From: Streptomyces roseoviridis
Lineage (GTDB): Bacteria > Actinomycetota > Actinomycetes > Streptomycetales > Streptomycetaceae
Reading direction: 5' to 3'
Length of the DNA stretch: 64,000 nucleotides
NCBI RefSeq assembly: GCF_039535235.1
Contig: NZ_BAAAWU010000001.1
Span: 6,761,001-6,825,000, forward strand
The translations under genes and the position numbers were made by a program. Below are positions 1-7,831 of the stretch, piece after piece. The number at the start of each line of letters is the position of its first letter. The first letter of the stretch is position 1. Under the pieces are notes generated by a model. That model worked only from the letters and a program-made list of their open reading frames with translations. It searched no databases and was not told the origin of the DNA.

Positions 1-330
1 GGTCAGCTGGAACGGCGGCGTCACCCACGCCGTCTCGACCAGCATCGGCTGCACGTCGTAGTGCGCGTACAGCAGCACGGTCGGCGCGCCGGCCGGGCCG
101 GGCAGCACGCCGTACACCGACTGCGAACCGTCCGGGGTGTCGAGCAGCGCCACGTCCTCGAAGCCCTCTGCGCGCAGCGCGTCCGCCACCCAGTTCGCCG
201 CGGCCTCGCACTCGCTGCGCGGGGCGACGGCCTCGTCCGCGACCGACTGGAAGGCCACCAGCTCCGTCAGCTCCGCCTTGGCGCGGGGCATCAGGGATGC
301 GACGGTCTCGGCGATCGGATTCGCGGTCAT
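1..330 (-). CDS. M20 family metallopeptidase (dipeptidase), N-terminal part only
   Basis: The first 110 residues of an M20-family dipeptidase are visible; the rest lies beyond the left edge of the window. The ATG is at 328-330. The readable part shows the family's N-terminal helix (RAKAELTELVAFQSV) and then LLYAHYDVQP, the conserved first metal-ligand motif with its His and Asp. M20 enzymes are cytoplasmic di-zinc peptidases that hydrolyse dipeptides or N-acyl amino acids. The gene diverges from the geranylgeranyl reductase gene across a spacer of about 170 bases, so both promoters must lie there. The exact substrate cannot be read from this fragment. Confidence 0.85.
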   Translation of the reverse strand, partial: MTANPIAETVASLMPRAKAELTELVAFQSVADEAVAPRSECEAAANWVADALRAEGFEDVALLDTPDGSQSVYGVLPGPAGAPTVLLYAHYDVQPMLVETAWVTPPFQLT

Positions 331-499
331 GGGCACGCTCCTGGTGGGTGCGACGTTGTCAGGACGACGCCGTGTTCGGTTGTACGGCGAACGCATGGCC
401 GATCCTACGGCGCGGGGCGACTCGGCCGGGCCCCGCTACCGAGCCGTAGGATGCGTGCAGAGCAGGAACGACCGGTCGGATCAGGAGCAGAAGCACATC

Positions 500-1921
500 G
501 TGAGCAGCGAGAACGCAGACGCCGGGGCGGCAGAGGCCGAAGGGACCGAAGGGTCCGCAGAGGCCGGATCGGGGGCGACGGGCCCGGACGGGAGCACCGT
601 CTGGGACGTGGTCGTGGTGGGCGCCGGGCCCGCCGGCGCCTCCGCGGCGTACGCGGCGGCCGTCGCCGGACGCCGGGTCCTGCTCCTGGAGAAGGCCGAG
701 CTGCCCCGCTACAAGACCTGCGGCGGAGGGATCATCGGCCCGTCGCGCGACGCGCTGCCGCCCGGCTTCGAACTGCCCCTGCAGGACCGGGTCCACGCCG
801 TCACCTTCTCCCACCAGGGCCGCTTCGCGCGCACCCGCCGTTCCCGGCGCATGCTGTTCGGCCTCATCAACCGGCCCGAGTTCGACGCCCAGCTCGTCGA
901 CCACGCCCAGAAGGCGGGCGCCGAGCTGCGCACCGGAGTCACCGTCTCGCGGGTCGAGCAGCACGGACCGGCCGTGCCGGACCGCCGGACCGTCGCCGTC
1001 GTCCTCGCCGACGGCGAGACCGTGCTGGCCCGCGCCGTGGTCGGCGCCGACGGCAGCGCGAGCCGGATAGGCGCGCACGTCGGCGTCAAGCTCGGCCAGG
1101 TCGACCTCGGTCTGGAGGCGGAGATCCCGGTGCCGCCGTCGGTGGCCGAGGACTGGAAGGGCCGGGTCCTCATCGACTGGGGTCCGATGCCGGGCAGTTA
1201 CGGCTGGGTGTTCCCCAAGGGCGACACGCTGACCGTCGGCGTCATCTCGGCGCGCGGCGAGGGAGCCGCCACCAAGCGCTATCTGGAGGACTTCATCGCC
1301 CGGCTCGGTCTCGCGGGCTTCGAACCGGCGATCTCGTCCGGTCATCTGACCCGTTGTCGCACCGACGACTCCCCGCTCTCCCGCGGCCGGGTTCTGGTCT
1401 GCGGCGACGCGGCGGGACTGCTGGAGCCGTGGACGCGCGAGGGCATCTCCTTCGCCCTGCGCTCCGGGCGGCTCGCGGGCGAATGGGCGGTCCGGATCGC
1501 CGAGGCCGGTGACGCGGTGGACGCGCGCCGCCAGGCGCTCAACTACGCCTTCGCCATCAAGGCCGGGCTCGGCGTGGAGATGGCCGTGGGCCGCCGGATG
1601 CTCGCCGTGTTCGAGCGGCGGCCCGGTCTCCTGCACGCGGCGATCACCGGACTCCGGCCCGCGTGGCGGGCGTTCACGGACATCACGCGCGGTGCGACGA
1701 CCCTGGCCGGCCTGGTCCGCGGCAACGGCCTCGCCCACCGCGCCCTCGACCTGCTCGACCGCCGAATCGACACCTCGGCGGGCGTGGGACCGGTGGGGCG
1801 GGGCGTGCCGCCGCGCAAGGACGACGGTGCGGGCGCCGATGAGACCCCTGGTGCGACGACGACCACGGGCGGGAGCACCGGTGCCGATGCGGCCGGGCCG
1901 CAGGTGCCCGAGGCGTCCTGA
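500..1921 (+). CDS. Geranylgeranyl reductase family FAD-dependent oxidoreductase
   Basis: A flavoprotein of 473 residues. After a 35-residue Ala/Glu-rich leader it shows a Rossmann FAD-binding start (VVVVGAGPAGASAA), then the YKTCGGGI signature of the geranylgeranyl reductase group, a central VVGADGS motif and a C-terminal VCGDAAGLLEPWTREGI motif. All of these contact FAD in this family. Members reduce isoprenoid double bonds, for example in quinone or lipid side chains, or act as related monooxygenases; the substrate is not decidable here. I chose the GTG at 500, with an AGGAG seven bases upstream, over far longer in-frame extensions. A TAGGAT -10-like hexamer lies near 447. Downstream is an iterated-repeat spacer. 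Confidence 0.9.
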   Translation: MSSENADAGAAEAEGTEGSAEAGSGATGPDGSTVWDVVVVGAGPAGASAAYAAAVAGRRVLLLEKAELPRYKTCGGGIIGPSRDALPPGFELPLQDRVHAVTFSHQGRFARTRRSRRMLFGLINRPEFDAQLVDHAQKAGAELRTGVTVSRVEQHGPAVPDRRTVAVVLADGETVLARAVVGADGSASRIGAHVGVKLGQVDLGLEAEIPVPPSVAEDWKGRVLIDWGPMPGSYGWVFPKGDTLTVGVISARGEGAATKRYLEDFIARLGLAGFEPAISSGHLTRCRTDDSPLSRGRVLVCGDAAGLLEPWTREGISFALRSGRLAGEWAVRIAEAGDAVDARRQALNYAFAIKAGLGVEMAVGRRMLAVFERRPGLLHAAITGLRPAWRAFTDITRGATTLAGLVRGNGLAHRALDLLDRRIDTSAGVGPVGRGVPPRKDDGAGADETPGATTTTGGSTGADAAGPQVPEAS

Positions 1922-2035
1922 GGTGTCTTTGAGGTGTCCTGAGGCGTCTTGAGGTGCCGCGAGGCGTGTGGACGCGCGTGACACGCGTTGAGGCGTGTCG
2001 AAGCGGCCGAGGTGTGTCGAGGCGTGTGGAATCGG
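1917..2035. repeat. Degenerate ~10-bp tandem repeat in a convergent intergenic spacer
   Basis: Between the stop of the reductase and the stop of the convergent oxidoreductase gene the sequence iterates variants of TGAGGTGTCC/TGAGGCGTCT about ten times with a 10-11 base period. The first copies at 1918-1950 are nearly exact and the later ones drift. No hairpin terminator is obvious. The same style of short iterated spacer recurs elsewhere in this window. Confidence 0.6.
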
Positions 2036-2083
2036 GCAGAGGTGTGCCTTTCGGGGGCGGTGCGGGGGATCTCCGTACCGCCC

Positions 2084-2722
2084 TCAGGCGTCGGGGGCCG
2101 AGGTCGCGCTGATCCGGAAGACGGGGTGCCGGGGTGCGATGGCGCGCAGCTCCGCGTCGGTGGAGTCCGGTCCGACGCCCTGGAAGAAGACTCCGACCTC
2201 GGCCTTCCAGCGCTTGAGATAGGCGCGGAGCAGTACCGGCTTGTCGTCGTCCGCGACCTCCACGGCCGTGAACGGCTCCACATGCCTGCCGAGGTGCAGC
2301 TCACCGCCGCCCGCCGCCCGCATGTTGTGGGTCCACTGGACGTGGCCGCGCGGAGCGATCAGGTACTGGGCGCCGTCCACCGTGAGCACGTTGACGGGGG
2401 TGCGACGCCATTCGCCGCTCTTGCGGCCGCGTACGGCGAGGATCCGCGAGCCCCAGACGCTGATGCCCCTGCGGGTCACCCAGGCCACCGCGCGGTTGAC
2501 GACGTTGATCGTGAACCAGCCGGGCTTGAGGACGTGGGAGGGGGCGGCGGGGGTGGTGGAGGCGGCGGCGGTGGAGGTGGTGGTGGCGGCGGTGGTGGTG
2601 GCGGCGGCGGTGGTGGCGGTGGGCGCGGTGCGGTCAGGGGAAGTGGGGGGGCGAGTGGGGCGACCAGGGTTTGTGGGGCTGGAGGAACTGGTGGGCTGCT
2701 GCGGGGTAGTGGCGGCGGACAT
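2084..2722 (-). CDS. Nitroreductase family deazaflavin (F420)-dependent oxidoreductase
   Basis: The C-terminal 145 residues match the Ddn/deazaflavin-dependent nitroreductase fold. They include a KPGWFTINVVNRAVAWVTRRG helix region, then GSRILAVRGRKSG-WRRTPVNVL, the phosphate/F420-binding core of the family, and a PRGHVQWTHNMRA motif. Such proteins are cytoplasmic or membrane-associated F420 or quinone oxidoreductases. The first 65 residues are a low-complexity Thr/Ala/Pro run encoded by GGC/GGT-type triplets (on the plus strand) that family members normally lack. Two ATGs are adjacent; the second, at 2722, has better spacing to the GGAGG. The gene diverges from the TetR gene at 3210 across the operator array. 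Confidence 0.85.
   Translation of the reverse strand: MSAATTPQQPTSSSSPTNPGRPTRPPTSPDRTAPTATTAAATTTAATTTSTAAASTTPAAPSHVLKPGWFTINVVNRAVAWVTRRGISVWGSRILAVRGRKSGEWRRTPVNVLTVDGAQYLIAPRGHVQWTHNMRAAGGGELHLGRHVEPFTAVEVADDDKPVLLRAYLKRWKAEVGVFFQGVGPDSTDAELRAIAPRHPVFRISATSAPDA
2536..2640. repeat. GGC/GGT/GGA triplet run inside the oxidoreductase gene
   Basis: On the plus strand about 100 bases are almost pure GGN triplets. On the coding (minus) strand they encode the Thr/Ala-rich N-terminal tail of the deazaflavin oxidoreductase. The many closely spaced G runs could form G-quadruplex structures and make the tract prone to length change. Confidence 0.8.
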
Positions 2723-2751
2723 CATGCCTCCAGAAGGAAGGGGAGCAGAGC

Positions 2752-3169
2752 GGAGCGCTGCTCCGAAGGGTGAGCACTGATCTCGCTCCGGATCAGTGTG
2801 CCCGTATCACCGCTCTCAGGCAAGAGCAGTGCTCACAAAGTGGAGCGATGTTCCGTGAGTGCGGCATCGGTGCTCCAGCGCGTGAGCGGTGCTCGCGGGC
2901 GCTTCCGAGGCGACGCTTCGGGCGGGATGGGGGCTCCCATCTGCGAGTGGTGCTCGTGATGGTGAGCGGTGCTCGCGGGCGGGCCGGCGGGGCTCCGGCA
3001 GGGCGGGAGCGGCGCTCACGGAGCGCGAGCGGTGCTTCCTGGCGTGAGTGGTGCTCTCGGTGCGGGCGGTGCTCGCGCGTCAGAGTGAGGTGCCCGAGGT
3101 GTCCCGGCGAGAGCAGTGCTCTCACGGCGAGGCGGGTGCCCGTCCCCCTTTAGTGGGAGCATCGCTCTC
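2752..3169. promoter_or_regulatory. Array of GAGC-N3-GCTC inverted-repeat operators between oxidoreductase and TetR genes
   Basis: The 11-mer GAGC-NNN-GCTC occurs perfectly at 2753, 2824, 2884, 2964, 3007, 3111 and 3157. It occurs with one mismatch at 2843, 2945, 3027, 3046 and 3064. The copy at 3109-3123 is a perfect 15-base inverted repeat (GAGAGC-AGT-GCTCTC). Neighbouring centres are often 18-20 bases apart (2829/2848, 2950/2969, 3012/3032/3051/3069), about two helical turns, and degenerate half-sites near 2870 and 2931 keep the same phase. A short inverted repeat with a 3-base centre beside a divergent TetR gene is the usual form of a TetR operator. Binding by the adjacent TetR is inference; having about twelve sites is unusual. 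Confidence 0.75.
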
Positions 3170-3209
3170 GTTTTAGTGCGCTGATCCTGGGCCTGGCACA
3201 CTGCTCAGC

Positions 3210-3914
3210 ATGACCAGCGTTCAAGGGGCCCGCGCCCGCGCCCGGATCGAGATCACCGCCGCCATCAAGGACGAGGCTCGCCGTCAGCTCGCCGCCGAGG
3301 GCGCCGCCAAACTCTCCCTGCGCGCCGTCGCCCGCGAACTGGGCATGGTCTCCTCCGCGCTCTACCGCTACTTCCCGAGCCGCGACGACCTCCTGACCGC
3401 GCTCATCATCGACGCCTACGACGCCGTCGGCGCCGCAGCCGAACGGGCCCACACCGACGCCGAGGCCACGGCCCCCGACGACCACCTCGCCCACTGGACC
3501 GCCGTCTGCCGCGCCGTCCGCGCCTGGGCCGTCGAGCACCCCCACGAGTACGCCCTCATCTACGGCTCCCCGGTCCCCGGCTACACCGCACCCCACGACA
3601 CCGTCGCCCCCGCCTCTCGCGTCGGCCTCCTCCTCGTCTCCATCGCCCGCGCCGCCTACCGCGGCCGGGGTGTCGCCCTGCCGAAGCTCCCCGCCACGCT
3701 GCATCCCGAGGCCGAACGGCTCGCCGCCGACCTCGCCCCCGACCTCCCGCCGGCCCTCGCCGTCGCCCTCGTCTTCGCCTGGGCCCAGCTCTTCGGGCTG
3801 ATCTCCTTCGAGGTCTTCGGCCAGTTCAACCGGATCGTCGAGGACCGCGACGCCTTCTTCACCACCGCCGCCGAACGCCTCGGCCGCGAGGCCGGTCTCA
3901 TCCCGCGGCCCTGA
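3210..3914 (+). CDS. TetR/AcrR family transcriptional regulator
   Basis: A 234-residue regulator. Residues 10-60 form the TetR helix-turn-helix, ending in the diagnostic recognition helix and following tyrosines (LGMVSSALYRYFPSRDDLLTALI). The C-terminal half resembles the WHG-type ligand domain with a conserved hydrophobic core. TetR proteins are dimeric repressors released from DNA by small ligands. The gene starts 41 bases after the last element of a long inverted-repeat array and diverges from a deazaflavin-dependent oxidoreductase, so it probably represses itself and that gene. No strong Shine-Dalgarno is seen before the ATG. The ligand is unknown. Confidence 0.93.
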   Translation: MTSVQGARARARIEITAAIKDEARRQLAAEGAAKLSLRAVARELGMVSSALYRYFPSRDDLLTALIIDAYDAVGAAAERAHTDAEATAPDDHLAHWTAVCRAVRAWAVEHPHEYALIYGSPVPGYTAPHDTVAPASRVGLLLVSIARAAYRGRGVALPKLPATLHPEAERLAADLAPDLPPALAVALVFAWAQLFGLISFEVFGQFNRIVEDRDAFFTTAAERLGREAGLIPRP

Positions 3915-4043
3915 CTCCGGGGGCTGCCTCTGCCCTGACCCGGCCCTGCCCCTGACCCGGCTCGGACTCGGGGCGGACCCTGACTCCGGGCCGCCCTTGC
4001 CCCCGGCCGACCCCACCCGGGCCTGACCCCGCGGCCACCCCTG

Positions 4044-4330
4044 CCCTCGAATCGGCCCCGACCCGGCCCTGACCGCAAGCCCGTCCTGGCTCCTGGCGCC
4101 CGCCCGGCGGAGCCCCACCCGGCTGAGCCCCTGCCCCGCCCGCCCCGCTCCCCGCCGCCCGGCCCGGCCCGACCCGGCCCTGCCCCCCGCCGCCCCGGCC
4201 CTCGAATCGGCCCGACTCGGCCCTGACCGCAAGCCCGTCCTGGCTCCCGGCGCCCGCCCAGCGGAGCCCCGCCCGGGCCGAACCCCCGGTCCCGCACGCC
4301 CCGCTCCCCGTCCGCCCGGCCCGGCCCCGC
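4044..4330. repeat. Two ~130-bp imperfect direct repeats in a gene-free spacer
   Basis: The spacer 3915-4362 between the convergent TetR and isomerase-like genes has no gene. A block starting CCCTCGAATCGG at 4044 recurs at 4199, a period of 155 bases. The block continues with shared CCTGACCGCAAGCCCGTCC, CGCCCGCCC-GCGGAGCCCC and CGCCCCGCTCCCCG segments up to about 4330. The rest of the spacer (3914-4040) is made of shorter GACTCCGGG/CTGACCCGG iterations. It is extremely C-rich on the plus strand. No open reading frame in it has convincing protein features. Confidence 0.75.
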
Positions 4331-4362
4331 CCGGCCGAGCCCCCGCCCGTGCGCGTCCGGTC

Positions 4363-5115
4363 CTACGACCAGGTGATCGCGGAGTTCTCCCGCCACAGCC
4401 GGGCCAGGGACGCGTCGCCGGTCACGGTCACGGCCTCCTGCGGCAGCCGGTTCCACAGCGTCAGATAGAGCAGGTCGGCCGGGCCGCTCAGCTCGCAGTC
4501 CGCCGGACCCTCGTCGTCCGTGCGGGTGCGGGGCGCCTCGGGTGAGAGGCGTACGGTCCACACGTCACCGGTGTTGGTGGCGCGCACGCGCAGCGTGCGC
4601 GGCTCGGGCGTGCGGACCCGGCTGCGGTCGCGGCCGTGCATGGCGCGCAGCAGTTCGTTGATGCCGTCGGCGGCGAGCCGCGGGTCCACCGGGCCCGGTC
4701 CGGCGGCCAGCGCCGACTCGGCGTCGGCCCGGTGGACGGTCGTCTCGTGCGCCTGGCGCCGCGCCCAGAACGCGAGCGGCGACGGCGCCGGCAGGAAGGT
4801 CCAGCACTCCAGGTCCGCGGGCGCCTCCCGCAAGGCGGAGACCAGACGGGCGTGCCCGTCGCGTACGTACGACAGGAGCGCGTCGCCGTCGAGGTCGGGC
4901 TCGCCGCCGTCGGGGTGGTAGGAGGTGTGCCCCTCGGCGACGAAGGCGGTGGCCCAGCGGTGGACCATCGTGGTGTGCCGCAGCAGGTCGCGGACCCGCC
5001 AGCCCGGGCAGGTGGGGACCTCGGCGTCGGGCCCGGCCGTCGCCGCGGCGTCCAGGAGTGCCTTGCCGGCGGTGTCGAGCGCGTCGATGTGGGCGTCGGT
5101 TCTCAGGGTGTCCAT
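4363..5115 (-). CDS. Maleylpyruvate isomerase family (mycothiol-dependent, DinB-like) protein
   Basis: A 250-residue protein of the MDMPI / DinB-like class. The N-terminal four-helix domain carries CPGWRVRDLLRHTTMVHRWA (about residues 37-56), and later AHETTVHRADAE supplies the His/Glu/His metal-binding set seen in mycothiol-dependent enzymes of this superfamily. The C-terminal part is a small alpha/beta domain with an ELSGPADLLYLTLWNR motif. Proteins of this class use mycothiol for isomerisation or thiol transfer in the cytoplasm; the true reaction is unknown. I took the internal ATG at 5115 rather than the longer frame. The gene is followed, across the repeat-rich spacer, by the convergent TetR gene. 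Confidence 0.85.
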   Translation of the reverse strand: MDTLRTDAHIDALDTAGKALLDAAATAGPDAEVPTCPGWRVRDLLRHTTMVHRWATAFVAEGHTSYHPDGGEPDLDGDALLSYVRDGHARLVSALREAPADLECWTFLPAPSPLAFWARRQAHETTVHRADAESALAAGPGPVDPRLAADGINELLRAMHGRDRSRVRTPEPRTLRVRATNTGDVWTVRLSPEAPRTRTDDEGPADCELSGPADLLYLTLWNRLPQEAVTVTGDASLARLWRENSAITWS

Positions 5116-5183
5116 GACCCGGATTATCGTGCCCCGACGCCGACTTGGGGCCACGGGGTGACCGACCGGGTCTCGGCCCGCAC

Positions 5184-6422
5184 TCACCCCCGGGCGTTAC
5201 GGGCGGTGTAGCCCATGACGGCGGCGCCGGCGGCGAGGACGGCGACGGTCGTGAGGGCCACCGGCAGCGAGAACCAGTCGGCGAGGAAGCCGATGGACGG
5301 CGGCCCGAGCAGCATGCCGCCGTAGCCGAGGGTGGAGGCGGTCGCGACACCGCCCGGTCCGGCGAGGGCGCCCGCGCGGGCGACGGCGACCGGGAAGATA
5401 TTGGCGAGGCCGAGGCCGGTTACGGCGAAACCGAGCAGGGCGGCCCAGACGGTCGGGGCGAGGGCCCCGAGCAGCATTCCGGCGGCGGCGGTGAGGCCGC
5501 CCGCGACCAGGGTGCGGGTCTGGCCGAGCCGTTCGAGCAGGGCGGTGCCCGAGAGCCGTCCCGCGGTCATGGTCAGGGCGAACAGCGAGTATCCGGCGGC
5601 CGCCACGCCGGGGTGGGCGTGCAGGTCCTGTGCGAGGTGCAGGGCGCCCCAGTCGGCCAGCGCGCCTTCCCCGTACGCCGTGCAGAGTGCGATCACGCCG
5701 AAGAGGAGCACCGTACGGCGTGAGCCGGCGGACGGCGCGGCGGCGGGGTCCGCCGGGCCGGCCGCCGGGCCGGCCGTTTTCGCGGGGAGCGACTCGGGCG
5801 GGGCGGGGGAGGGGTGGCGCAGGAGCACGGGTCCGGCGACCGCCGTCAGGAGGAGTCCGGCCGCGGTGAGGCCGAGCAGGTGCGCCGTGGGCGACAGGCT
5901 TCCGGCCACCAGGCCGCCGAGTCCGGCGCCGAGCATGCCGCCGAGGCTGAAGGCCGCGTGGAAGCTCGGCATCACGGGTCGGCGCAGGGCGGTGACGAGG
6001 TCGACGGCGGCGCTGTTCATCGCCACGTTGATGCCGCCGTAGGCGGCGCCGAAGACCAGCAGGACGAGCCCCAGGGTGAGCGGGGAGCGGGTGAGCGGCG
6101 GCAGGGCCAGGGAGAGGGAGAGCAGGACGGCCGTGGCGACGGTGACGGGGTGGCTGCCGTAGTGGCGGCAGAGGCGGCCGGTGAGCGTCATGGTGACGAC
6201 GGCGCCGGCGGAGACACCGAGCAGGGCGAGTCCGAGGTCGCCGGCGGTGGCGCCCGTCTGCTGCTTGATGGCGGGGATGCGGACCACCCAGCCGGCGAAG
6301 AGGAAGCCGTCGAGCGCGAAGAACAGGGTCAGGGCGAGGCGGAGGCGGGACAGGGGAAGGGACGCGGTGTCTCCGCGGGATTCCCCCGATGCGGCCGTCC
6401 GTACTTTGTTTAGTAGCGGCAC
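5184..6422 (-). CDS. MFS transporter
   Basis: An integral membrane transporter of about 412 residues with roughly twelve hydrophobic segments. Segment 1 is LRLALTLFFALDGFLFAGWVV. A GRLCRHYGSHPVTV loop between helices 2 and 3 matches the MFS motif-A position. The topology and lack of soluble domains fit a drug or sugar exporter/importer of the major facilitator superfamily. The frame has no early ATG; I used GTG at 6422 (VPLLNKVRT), but its ribosome-binding site is poor and the start is uncertain. It diverges from a ROK regulator, so ROK-controlled transport of a sugar-like substrate is plausible but not proven. Confidence 0.85.
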   Translation of the reverse strand: MPLLNKVRTAASGESRGDTASLPLSRLRLALTLFFALDGFLFAGWVVRIPAIKQQTGATAGDLGLALLGVSAGAVVTMTLTGRLCRHYGSHPVTVATAVLLSLSLALPPLTRSPLTLGLVLLVFGAAYGGINVAMNSAAVDLVTALRRPVMPSFHAAFSLGGMLGAGLGGLVAGSLSPTAHLLGLTAAGLLLTAVAGPVLLRHPSPAPPESLPAKTAGPAAGPADPAAAPSAGSRRTVLLFGVIALCTAYGEGALADWGALHLAQDLHAHPGVAAAGYSLFALTMTAGRLSGTALLERLGQTRTLVAGGLTAAAGMLLGALAPTVWAALLGFAVTGLGLANIFPVAVARAGALAGPGGVATASTLGYGGMLLGPPSIGFLADWFSLPVALTTVAVLAAGAAVMGYTARNARG

Positions 6423-6427
6423 AAACT
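6404..6427. promoter_or_regulatory. Possible ROK-regulator operator in the MFS/ROK divergent region
   Basis: The stretch contains TTTGT and ACAAA arms separated by eleven bases (TTAGTAGCGGC), overlapping the proposed MFS start. It is one of the few AT-rich patches between the two divergent genes. It resembles a loose inverted repeat of the kind bound by ROK repressors. The match is weak. Confidence 0.3.
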
Positions 6428-6584
6428 CAGGATAGGGGTCTCCGCCGGGCGGTTTCAACCCGTCGTCGGCCCGTACGACCGCGGGCGGCCCGCGTGCCGC
6501 CCCGATCCGGACGACGGGGGCCGGAACCGGCCGAAGCGGTACGCGGGCGACCCGGGACCGGGCGATCATGGGAGACTCGGCCCC

Positions 6585-7820
6585 ATGAACGGCAAGGCGA
6601 CGACGGCGACGCGGACACGGCTGGACAGGGGGCGCAGCGCTCTCGGCCCCGCGCTGGAACTGGTGCACACGGGCAGGGCGCCCACCCGCGCGGTGCTCAC
6701 CGCCGAGCTCGGCGTGACCCGTGCCACCGCCGGAGCCGTCGCCGCCGAACTGGAGGCCCTCGGCCTCATCCGCGTCGACTCCAACCCCGGTGCCGCGGCC
6801 GGTTCCCAGGGCCGGCCCTCGCACCGACTCGCGGTCGCCGAGAAGGGCCCCGTCGCGCTCGCCGCCCAGGTCCACGCCGACGGCTTCCGCGCCGCCCTCG
6901 TGGGCCTCGGCGGCACCATCGAGGCCACCGCCCCCGGCTGCGTCACCGTTTCCGCCGACCCCGCGCAGGTCCTCGGCGCCGTCGTCGAGGCCGGCGCCGC
7001 GCTCCTGCGCGCCAGCGGACGCCGTTGCGTCGGCGCCGGGCTCGCCGCGCCCTCCGCCGTCGCCGAGCCCGAGGGCACCGCCCTCAACCCGCTCCACCTC
7101 GCCTGGCCCGCCGGCGCGCCGGTGCGCGAGATCTTCGCCGAACAGGTCCGTGCCGCCGGTATCGAGGGCCCCGCCTTCACCGGCAACGACGTCAACCTCG
7201 CCGCCCTCGCGGAGCACCGGCACGGCGCCGGACGCGGCGCGAAGGACCTGCTCTGCGTCGCCACCGGCCACCGCGGCGTCGGCGGCGCGCTCGTCCTGGA
7301 CGGCCGTCTGCACACCGGCAGTTCGGGCCTGGCCCTGGAGGTGGGGCACCTCACCGTCAACCCCGAGGGCCGCCCCTGCCACTGCGGCTCGCGCGGCTGC
7401 CTCGACGTCGAGACCGACCCGCTCGCCTTCCTCACCGTCGCAGGTCGCGCGCCCGGCCCCGAGGTCTCCCTCCTCCAGCAGGCCCGTGACCTGCTGCGCG
7501 ACCATCCCGACGACCCGGGGGTGCGGGCCGCGACCGAGGAGTTGATCGACCGGCTCGGCCTCGGTCTGGCCGGCCTCGTGAACATCCTCAACCCGGACCG
7601 GATCATCCTGGGCGGCCTGCACCGCGAGCTCCTGGGCGCCGACCCCGACCGGCTGCGGGCCGTGGTCGCCGACCGCAGCCTGTGGGGCCGCAGCGGCGGT
7701 GTGCCGATCCTGCCCTGCACCCTCGACCACAACAGCCTGGTCGGCGCCGCCGAGCTCGCCTGGCAGCCGGTCCTGGACGACCCCCTCAAAGCGCTGGGCG
7801 GCACGGCCGACGCCGAGTAG
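6585..7820 (+). CDS. ROK family transcriptional regulator
   Basis: A 411-residue protein with an N-terminal MarR-like winged helix (about residues 10-75; ELGVTRATAGAVAAELEALGLIRV) joined to a ROK sugar-kinase-like domain. The zinc-binding ROK signature CHCGSRGCLDVE is intact. The ATP-site DGRLHTGSSGLALEVGHL region and NILNPDRIILGG are also visible. NagC/XylR-type ROK proteins are sugar-responsive repressors. It diverges from the MFS transporter gene and likely controls it. The following methyltransferase gene starts 11 bases after its stop and may be cotranscribed. Confidence 0.92.
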   Translation: MNGKATTATRTRLDRGRSALGPALELVHTGRAPTRAVLTAELGVTRATAGAVAAELEALGLIRVDSNPGAAAGSQGRPSHRLAVAEKGPVALAAQVHADGFRAALVGLGGTIEATAPGCVTVSADPAQVLGAVVEAGAALLRASGRRCVGAGLAAPSAVAEPEGTALNPLHLAWPAGAPVREIFAEQVRAAGIEGPAFTGNDVNLAALAEHRHGAGRGAKDLLCVATGHRGVGGALVLDGRLHTGSSGLALEVGHLTVNPEGRPCHCGSRGCLDVETDPLAFLTVAGRAPGPEVSLLQQARDLLRDHPDDPGVRAATEELIDRLGLGLAGLVNILNPDRIILGGLHRELLGADPDRLRAVVADRSLWGRSGGVPILPCTLDHNSLVGAAELAWQPVLDDPLKALGGTADAE

Positions 7821-7831
7821 GGTCCGGTCAC

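Noticed and set aside
2752..3169. Possible CRISPR array
   Set aside because: Units are short palindromes with about 20-base spacing and no constant direct repeats of 28-37 bases or unique spacers; no cas genes.
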